A DNA stretch of 64,000 nucleotides, taken from positions 7,316,001 to 7,380,000 of the forward strand of contig NC_084726.1 of NCBI RefSeq assembly GCF_033807575.1. The letters are read 5' to 3'. Position numbers and translations under genes: made by a program. Positions 42,742 through 53,100 of the stretch are shown here, piece after piece. Position 1 is the stretch's first letter, and the number at the start of each line of letters is the position of its first letter. The DNA comes from Cydia pomonella (taxonomy: Eukaryota; Arthropoda; Insecta; Lepidoptera; Tortricidae). A model generated the notes under the pieces. The model made no database searches, was not told the DNA's origin, and saw only the letters and a list, made by a program, of their open reading frames with translations.

Positions 42742-43012
42742 AGCCGACCGGTTTGGCCTAGTGGGTAGTGACCCTGCCTACGAAGCTGATGGTCCCGGGT
42801 TCAAATCCTGGTAAGGCCATTTATTCGTGTGATGAGCATGGATATTTGTTCCTGAGTCATGGATGTTTTCTATGTATTTAAGTATTTATAAATATTTATA
42901 TATTATATATATCGTTGTCTAAGTACCCTCAACACAAGCCTTAATGAGCTTACTGTGGGACTTAGTCAATTTGTGTAATACCTAATGTCCTATAATATTT
43001 ATTTATTTAAAG
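42742..43012 (+). mobile_element. tRNA-derived SINE, full-length copy
   Basis: The head reads TTGGCCTAGTGGGTAGTG (A-box-like) and GGTCCCGGGTTCAAATCCTG (B box), so it carries an internal Pol III promoter of tRNA origin. The tail contains TGTTCCTGAGTCATGGATG and ATATATATCGTTGTCTAAGT and ends TGTCCTATAATATTTATTTA. The same element occurs at 31862-32135 and, truncated, at 20000-20100. Confidence 0.8.
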
Positions 43013-43264
43013 CCACCAAACTGTAGCCCAGTACCGTAACCTAAGTTCAATACGTAGTTAAGTGTTCCCAGCACTTTTCACATTTGTCTGACGTTTTCTT
43101 CAATGTTTTTATCCCAATAACCCAAAAACACCCGGCGGTCAGACATGCAAACAGAGAACCCGAGTACGCAGACAAGCCAGAACAGAGCACTCTGGCGCAG
43201 AGATACCTATAAGGAGACCCGACCCCAGATAAACTGGAAAGAGGGACAGGCAAAGAAACCATAA

Positions 43265-43580
43265 ATAAATTATATTATAGGACAAGCTATCGTCCTAGGT
43301 ACAGATTAAATAATAGTACTACCGTACAGAAATGACGCTTCCTACACAAGTTTGACAGCGATTCAGGGTCGAATTATGCTGTCCCTTTCTAATGTATGGC
43401 ACCATCCCTTTCGGCCATTTAAGGTTGTCAAATTTCAAGTCATTACCTTCTCTGTGGTCGTTCACGTATAGGGACGTCAAGTTGTGCTCTGCTAACCCTA
43501 ATAATTGCTCGGAGCAATGCTGAGCCGAGCGGAGCCGAAAAAAGCCGAAAGGAGGAGAGTCGCCCCACGCACTGGCTTAG
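43265..43580. repeat. Interspersed repeat, inverted partner of 57500-57745
   Basis: Blocks AATAATTGCTCGGAGCAATG, TATAGGGACGTCAAGTT and AGTACTACCGTACAGAAATG recur in reverse orientation at 57500-57745. Confidence 0.6.
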
Positions 43581-44149
43581 GTACCCAGCTTCGCTCACGA
43601 AGTTAATATGGGCTTATGACTGTGGTAGTTGGAATAAAAGATTTTTTTACGAAAACATATTGTTACTAAAATACTTCTATTTAGAATTTGTTCCCCAGGC
43701 GTTTTCTATATATATAAGTGTGTATTTATCTGTATAAGTATGTGTATTGTATGTCTGTGGTATGTGTATATCGTTGCCCAGTACCCATAGTATAGTACAT
43801 GCTTAGTTTCGGGCTATAAGGTGATATGTGTAAGATGTGAGTGAAGATGTGTGTTAAAGACCACAAGGATGACAAAACAAACATTAAAAAGAAACTAAGC
43901 AATATTCTATTTTAAAAAATAAAAGGTAAAATACAACCTCTATAAACTGTACACATGCACTGTATTTTTATATACTGTACGCTCAGATTGTAGCGTTAAC
44001 CCTCTACTTCATGTCGTAAATAAAAGTATCTGTTTAAAAATAAATTTTAATAGCTAATATCAATAGAGTTGAAAATTATAACTACCATATAGGGCTGCGC
44101 ATGCGGTAAAGGTAAATAATAATATAAGTTTAATTTACGTATAAACTAC

Positions 44150-47100
44150 CTAGCTTATTACAGGAGCCTCGTCTGCTAACAAACGACTCTGTGTTTGGCA
44201 GAAGCAAGACAGACCTTTTTCGGCCGGAGGGCAGAAAATGTATAAAAAGCTTACCTCTTGTATGACTTGGTCTAACGCTGCGTCTATTGCGGCTTGCACT
44301 GCTGGATTCTCCGCAACCCATCTATCTGGGTCGTCTTTCATCGCTTCATGTGCCGCCTCAACTGCAGCCTGGAATAAATGATTATAGAATTACTAAGCTA
44401 GAGATTTCAAGAACACTAGTTTTCCTACATATAATAATCTAGTGTTTAATGCTAATACTAATGTAGTTCACAATAATATGCATAATGAATATATGAATAT
44501 ATACAGACCCTTGAGGCATATATTGTACCAAGGATGCCGGCGGCATTTCCTTGTTGTATCGCAATACTAATACGTGGTCTGGGTTAGCGTTGTTCATTAC
44601 TATTCCAAATTTCAAATCGATAGCTTAAGTACTTCCCGAGATATTTAGCAATGTGACAGACAGACGGACGGACAGAGTCGCACCATAAGGGTTCCTTTTG
44701 TACCTTTTTGGTACGAACCCTAAAATGACCTAATCCAAGACAAAAGATAAATAAAGCAGATTATAAAAAATAACCGACTACTGCGACATTTTTTTCACAT
44801 CGCGCTCTACCATGCGTCTATGGATACTATATCCGCATTTTTTCTCTTTTTAGGGTTCCGTAACCAGAGGGTAAAACGGGACCCTATTACAAAGACTCCA
44901 CTCGTCTATCCGTTCGTTTGTCCGTCTGTCACCAGGCTGTATCTCATGAACCGTGATAGTTAGTCAGTTGAAGTTTTCACAGATGATGTATTTCTGTTGC
45001 CGATATAACAACAAATATTCCATGTCCAAAATTATTGGCGTTATTGCCGCTGTCGCAGTTTTCGTAATTAGGACGTTCATTCTGTCATTTATATTATCTA
45101 GAAAGATTGACTGTGTCACCGCCAGTTTCATGCTACTTTATCGCTATTGTAATCTTATTACTTACCTTTTTAGCTAGGGGGGCAAGAAGGGAGATAACAT
45201 GGGGGGGTATAACGGTCGTTGATGTAGTAGGTTCGGGGGACAGGTTTTTCATCTGAAATTGAAAGAAAACATTATGTCACAGTGGACTATTGCGAATAAA
45301 TCGAAACCATTTAAAGAGTAGAATGAGTACTTACAGCTTCATAAAGTAAAGCTTGTGCACTTTGTGCAGGATCGACCTAAAACCACATATGTGAAATTAG
45401 TTAAAAAACACAATGCGAATAAATAAGTTAAATATTGTTGAATTAATATTGAGTCCCGTAGGTAATATTTACTAACTTACATACAATACAATACTTCGAC
45501 AAGGGACCAGTATTGTGTTTGTGGGACCAGGGGCTCATTTCTCGAACGGTATTAGACTAATACCGTTCGAGAAATAAGTCTAATATTAGTCTAATATTAT
45601 TAGTGTGTTACCATAGTAACCCATACGATTTGACAGTTCGTGGAGTAATAATATTAGTCTAATAACGTTCAAGCAATGGGCCCCAGTTCGTGGACTAATA
45701 ATATTAGTCTAATATTGCCTTGAAGATAGACACCGACTGATGTGCCGTCGGAAAATTTGAAACTGTTTGAAAACTTCTAAATTTTTTAGATGGGGGTCGA
45801 AATTTTCTTATTCCAAAATGAAAGATTCCCTAATATAAAATTTCTTGAAATTTTCGTGAACTATTCCAACTTTTTTGAAACTTGCACATCTGACCGTCTA
45901 GCATGAGTTGCGTTCTCGCGATAACGCAACTCATGCTTGCAGGGGGTCTATCCAAGGTGCTAATAGTTTGCGCCATAGCGAACGAAACGGTACTTAATGT
46001 TTCTCTATTACCCTTCCATATGAGTGCCACAGAGAGACATTAGCGTCTTGTTCGCTACGGCGCAAACGATTGACAACTTGGCAAGGCCTCGTCTGTAGAC
46101 ACTGTCTAACACAAAATAGCTTTTTTTCTATGTTAACATTATATAATATATAAAGTTGGTTCTAGCGCTCGCCGGCCGCTGCCATGACACGCTCGCTTTG
46201 CTCACTCGCCTTTAAGCTCTATTTGGTCACGGTTAACCTAACACACTCCTCCTCGATTCGCGCCTATTTTTTGACTGGCAGGATGCCTTGAAAACTAGTG
46301 GAAACGCGTTTTTACTAAAACGGGTTTTTACGGTAACATATAGATTGTAGAAATAAATTAGAATATAAATTTAACAATGCCCTTCGAGTTTTTAAAAGAA
46401 ATGGCAAGGAAATCATGCGTACCGCGGGTTTATGATTCGGATTCTGGAATGAGAAAAAAAATATTTAATATTAGTTTTTAGACGTCTATACAGCTGTGGA
46501 AATCTTAAATGTCCAAAGGGTCAACCCTATTTTCTAGGGGATCTATTTTCAATAATGTTCATTTTTTTCTTTTGTTACCCCAAAACACGAAACCCTAAAA
46601 CCACTATGCTACTACGGTGATTTTGGGTTATACTGCGCGGGCAAATAAGAAGTATACATTATGTTTTTAAATTTTTAACTATATTAAGTTCAAAGATTAT
46701 TAAGTATTGGTTTAAAAATAAATTATTCACAGGGTTGGCAAATACATGCGGAACATAAATGTCTGACAAGTGTCCACCATTAACATCTGTCATCGCAATT
46801 TTCAGCATATTTTCGCACATTTTCGGCGTTATCTTACAAAAATTTTGTCGAATGGTCGGTTTTAACTGATTAGCTCAACGAGGGGGGGCGGGTTTAGGGT
46901 CGGCAACGCGCATGTAACTCCTCTGTAGTTGCAGGCGTACATAGGCTACGGAGACTGCTTACCATCAGGCGGGCCGTATGCTTGTTTGCCACCGACGTAG
47001 TATAAAAAAAAATAATAATAATAAATTTGCTGCACGATAACCAGTTTGGTTTTAGGGCCGGATTATCAACGGAAAGTGCGATACTGTGTCTAAAGCAGAC

Positions 47101-50100
47101 TGTCAAGTACTACACCGCCCGAGACATGCCAGTGTATGCGTGTTTTCTAGATCTGTCGAGGGCTTTTGACCTAGTCAGCTACGATATTCTCTGGGACAAA
47201 TTGGTGGATATGAGGGTCCCTCGGGAGCTCATATCCATTTTTAAATTCTGGTATAGAGGGCAGGTCAACAGTGTTCGATGGGCGGGGGAGCTGTCGGAAT
47301 CGTATAGGTTGGAATGCGGGGTGAGTCAGGGCGGGTTAACCTCACCGAAGCTTTTCAACTTATACGTGAACGCACTAATTGACGAGCTCAGTAGTACGCA
47401 TATCGGATGTCACGTGGAAGGCATTAACGTAAACAATATTAGCTACGCGGATGATATGGTGCTGCTGAGCGCGTCGCCATGTGGTCTCTCTAAACTCATA
47501 GCGGTCTGTGAGAGGTATGCTATTACAAATGGGCTCAAGTACAATGCCGCGAAAAGTGAGTTTATGGTGTTTGGAGTCAGAGGGAAGTGTTTGCCGACAG
47601 TACCAGCCTTAAAGTTGAATGGGAATCCCCTGAAGCTGGTCAATCAGTTTAAATACTTGGGGCATATCATCACCTCTGACCTCAAGGATGGTGCCGACGT
47701 CGAAAGGGAGCGCAGGGCGCTGGCTGTTCGAGCAAACATGATTGTCCGCAGGTATGCTCGTAGCTCAACTGCCGTAAAGGTGACATTATTCAGAGCATTT
47801 TGTACCTCATTTTATACGAGTAGCCTGTGGGTTAACTACACGCAGAAACAGTACAGCGCGTTGCGAGTGCAATACAACAATACTTTTAGGGTGCTGATGG
47901 GGTTGCCTCGCTACTGCAGCGCATCGTTAATGTTTGCGGAGGCGCGCGTGGACAGCTTCTCTGCCATCATGCGCAAACGCGCCGCCTCGCTGATCAGCAG
48001 GGTGAGGGCCAGCACCAACAGCATCCTAGCAATGTTTGCAAGCAGGTTGGATGGTGCGTATCTGAACCACTGCAGTGCGCTCCATGTATTCGGCAATATG
48101 TAATGTATACTAACACTAGACGTAAGATAAGTAGGTATGGTTGGTTATGTAATTTTGGCAATTTGTTATATTTAATTTTAATGTAATCAGAATATTGTTA
48201 AATTTTATTAATTAACTTATTTATTTGTTTAATTTTTTGTAATGTATTATGTTTGTTGTATGATCCCAGATGGTCGAAATAAATGATAATTTAATTTAAT
48301 TTAATTTTAATTTATTTTAATTTCATCAGCTTGTTAGCATAATAGACACGTAATTTTAGACAGCTGCAATATTTGGGGAATTGGTGCCAATCACTGTCAC
48401 TGTTTCTCGAAAATAATCGAGCAAACAATGTGTTTTAATCAAAACAAACTGTTGAAAAGAAAATTGCTAGAGGTGTCTACCTCAAATGTCTATTTGGCAG
48501 AAATTATCTTCCGTATACAATTGCCAACCCTGAATAATATATTAAAAAAATTATAACATTTTGCACTTAATACAATTAAAATTGCACCAAAACACGAGTT
48601 GCGAGTTGGCTATTCGCACATGTATCGTACAACGTTTTACAGTACATATGGGCCTTAAAATTTTCGACATAGTTACGTAATGTGCTAAGTATCGCACTAG
48701 GGCGGTAAATTAGCGCCATATGTACTGTAAAAAAAATTGTAAAGCCCTTCTTGCGCGTGTTTGTGTACTGTTTCCAAAAAACGCAACTAAGCATATTAAA
48801 TTATAAAAATCCAGAGACGCAAGAAATAAAAACAACACTTATTCGAAATCACCTCGAAATTGACAACTAATAATATAATACCATGATAATAGAACCATAA
48901 GTGAAGTGTTAGAAGAATAATCAAACTTGAATGACATGAAATAATAATTTGCTAGCCATAAGTTTCAAAAATGGAACATTTATTCGAACACTTCACTCAC
49001 ACATTCAAGAGGGGATTTACCAAAGTTTTTTTACCTTTACTTAAATCCACGAATTATATTAAGGAAATTGTAAGAAACGTATAAAATTATGAATACCATG
49101 ACCGCTTCCGCCGTCGATGCTACAAATTCTCCCAGAGCAGTCTTATTCTGAAATGGACACAGATAAACTCTTCAAACAAAAAATATAAATAGAAAGCTCA
49201 AAAAGATATTTTGCTCCGGGATTTGAACTCCTTAGATCTCAGACCCTAATGTGCATGTTTTATGTCTTTTGTTTTAACGCCTTAAAAGATTTGTCAAAGT
49301 CATGCTTAATTTTAAGGTGACGTATTTAATGTGACTCCTCAGCTCGATTTAGTATGAAAGTATGGTCCCATCCGGCAGAAAGCACGAAACTTGGCATGCA
49401 TAGGAGAAATGAAGCATAATTTGAAAACTATAAGTCTTACAATATATTTCTAAAGACAACATTGTAGAGAATTTAATGGAGAATATACTTTTCCTAGATA
49501 TTTTTATTGAAGCTTTCATAGTTTTCATGAAAATTTATAAAAACTAAAAATGGGGATATAAAGGTGGAGGCAAACGATAACTTCTCGGCGTTTTTCTACG
49601 TCTATTTATTCTTAAAAGCTATATGCATGCCAAGTTTCGTGCTTTCTGCCGGATGGGGCCATAGTTGAGGCTAAAAAGCCGCACTAATTACTGTTGGGTC
49701 ATTACTGCTGCTTCTAATCGCGACAGTAATTAAGCCAAAATTTTGTTACTGAAGACAAGGTATAAGTATAGAAATAAGACATTGTAATGCCCTCACAAGC
49801 GTGTACTATTCCTAAGAAATTATATTTAACACCATGCATCTTGATGCATCACTTGTACATGTATACAATAAATACAATACAAAACATTTTTATGAATTAG
49901 TTTTTGTTTTTAGACTCGGGAGGTGGCGGAATATGATACTAATTATGCTCTCAAATATATCGTCAGTATTTTTGTAACACCATGTATAATGACCATTAGG
50001 TGTCTATTATATACACATATAATACTTGCCATTCAATGTTTGTACCGGAATTAAATTATTCACGGAATTTAAGAATAAAAGAAATGTCTTGATACATCCC

Positions 50101-53100
50101 TGCGTCCGAGATTTTGAATTTCGAATGAGAATTATAAAAATATGTTCGAAGTTAGACTGTAGGGGCCTATTCCTCAAACGTTATTAGACTAATAATATTA
50201 ATCCACGAACTGTCAATTCGTATGGGTTACCATGGCAACACACTAATAATATTATGCTAGTATCGTCCAAGAAATGGGCCTGGGGCCCATTCCTCGAAGT
50301 ATTAGACTAATATTATTAGTCCACAAACTCTCAAATCTTATGGGTTTCCATGACAACACACTAATAATATTAGCCTAATATCATTCGAGAAATAGGCCCC
50401 TGGTCTAAAAAACTTCCTTATACTGTAGTAATGCTGTAGGCTGTAACATTATTCCAGCTGGAGATTTATTTATTTATTTATCTATTGTATCCCACATACG
50501 TGTTTAATACTTACTTAGCGCATATAATACCTTTTTAAACGACTTCCAAATCTCAAAAGGAGGTTCTTAATTCGGTTTTTTTATGTATGTTACTCCATAT
50601 CTCCGTCATTACTGGGCAGATTTTGAAAATTATTTTTTCGATTATATGTCTATGTATACAGATTGGTCCCGTTTTTGTCAAAACCGAGTTTTGATGATGG
50701 GATCCAAATCATATCACAACCCAAATCTTAAAGGCATACATATGGTGATTTTTGTGGTTTTATCAACAAATCAAGTATGCATTTCAAAAAGTAACATTTG
50801 ATGAAGTGGAAATGCTGATGATGATCAAAACGGAATTCTTCAACTACGCATAGTTCACGTTTGGCGAGTTGTCTTCTTCGTTATGTTTGCGAAGCAAGTT
50901 AGTTTTTAAGCCACATTTTTGTCACGCTCGAGTTCTGAAGATGGTATCCATTTGGAATCGAGGGAACTCCTCAAATCTTAAAGGCTTAGCTACGTATAGT
51001 GATTTTTGTATTTTCATCAGAAAATCAAGCATTTAGGTAATATGTTATTCGATGCAGTCGAAAAGCGGCAACATTACATTGTTTAACGCAGCGTGCCGAT
51101 AGATGGCACTTTGCGCACGGAGATCAGAAACGCTCTGACATGTATTATACATGTTCACAAAAATTCACCTTCAGAATTATTGAAACTTCTGATGCAAAAT
51201 TCATCTTGGTAATTGTAGTTGGCTAATTTGTGCAAAAAAGTTGAATCTCAGATCATCTGTCGGTTTTTCTTTACGTAATTCTTTTCTACGTAATACAATG
51301 TACGTGGCTCGCCGTGGAGTTATTTGAATAAAAAACTAAAATGATTTCAAACCTGCACAAGCCACGTCGCAAAATCACGTTCATTCTGGAAACACGATAG
51401 AAATATAAAATTCACATACTTAGTTTGCTGGGCGAAAAAAAAACAATGCTTATAGGCAGAGCTTTTAGAAGGTATGGTCTTTTTAGCAATGTTATCAAGT
51501 AAACCTATAAATTTTTTTTCTGTTCTGCTGTTTGAACATGATTTTATTCAATATTAAATTAATTTTCATATAGTTACATTAAATTTTTATTTAGTTGTTA
51601 ATAAAAACACTTTCTTCCTCATCATCTTCCTCGCGTAGTCCCGGAATTTATGCCACGGCTCATGGGAGCCTGGGGTCCGCTTGGCAGCTAATCTTTTACG
51701 AAAGCAATTGCCATTTTGACCTTCTTACCCAGAGAGTAAACTAGGCATTAGTAGGATTAGTCCGCTTTCCTGCCGATGTTTTCCTTCGCCGAAAAGCAAC
51801 TTACATATTACATAAGTTCCAAAAAACTCATTGGTACGAGCATTTTCTCTTTCTCACTTTGGCACTTTCCCCTCACTAAATAATAAATAACAATTCAGCC
51901 TGTATTGGTACACATCCATTGCTAACTTCCTCTTATGCGCGAGAGGGCTGATATAGACTACATAAACATACATCTTTGAATTTCTTCGCGGATGTATACA
52001 GGTTTCCCCGCGATGTTTTCCTCTACCGAAAAGCTAGTAGTAAATATCAAATGATATTCTGTACATAAAATCCATAAACTCATTGACACAAGGTATGATA
52101 TGAACCCGCGACCTCCGGATCAGACGTCAGATCCACTCGCCGCTATATCGCTTCACACACATTGCATCGCAAATGTGGCTGACTCACCCGATGGATGTAT
52201 ACGAGTATTATTGTCATCGATTATCATGATTTGTGTTTTTACCTCTTTTTTAAGAATTATGTTCTTACCGTCGTCAGCATCTTGAGCAAAGCAGGCTGAA
52301 ATTACGGTAGAAACAATAAATGTAATGAAATGCATGCAGATCTGAAATGAAAGGAGGACAGAGCAAGAAATTATATATTTGTATAACTACTTATTTTTTA
52401 TTTGTAAACCACAGGTACATGGCTGTTTAATCTTACATAGGTTTCGTAGTCTCATCTCGCTCTGCCAAGAGTCGCATACACATATGTTTTTTTACTACTG
52501 ATCATCATGCCATGTAAAATAAAAAATATGCATAATTTAAAAATACACAAATTATAATTCAATTTGTAACTACACAAAACATTGCCTTTATTCATATGAT
52601 TACATTATTATATAAGTTTATTTATTTATTTTTCGTTTATTTGGGGCATCAACAGCAATACAAATAAAATGTGCTAAGCTTAAAGATTCAATACATAAAA
52701 CCAATAAAATTAAATATGTCCACATAAATACATTAAATTCCGTACTAGATGGGAGTACACATTACACAAACAAAATTGCTTAAAACGTGAGTGTGTTTGT
52801 GTGTGGGGTTTCTTTTTCGAGTAGGTTCATTCACAGTAAATTCATTCACAGTAGCTAGGTCGGCAACAGTGTTGCTACTGTGGTAAATATGAACCAACTA
52901 GTGTTCACTATATTCATAGGTACTGCAAACGTTTACAGTGAAGTAAAGCACTCACGGAATTGGCAACATTTAACTTACAAATATAATATACTTACAAAAT
53001 TAGGGTTTCGACGTCTTTCGTGCCTGGTTTCTTGAAATATCTGGAAACCGTATTGAGTATTATGTAATGTAATTATAATCTGGTTCAAAGTCAATATAAT

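Larger units (their letters stand above)
40831..44149. other. Gene-less stretch between the gene E promoter and the end of gene D
   Basis: Contains an inverted short element (42199-42503), a full tRNA-derived SINE (42742-43012) and one copy of an inverted repeat pair (43265-43580). No family exon or other gene was recognised. Confidence 0.55.

Noticed and set aside
42742..42820. Possible tRNA gene (A and B boxes present)
   Set aside because: No convincing acceptor stem or anticodon arm, and the same head plus a common tail recurs at 31862-32135, so it is a tRNA-derived SINE.
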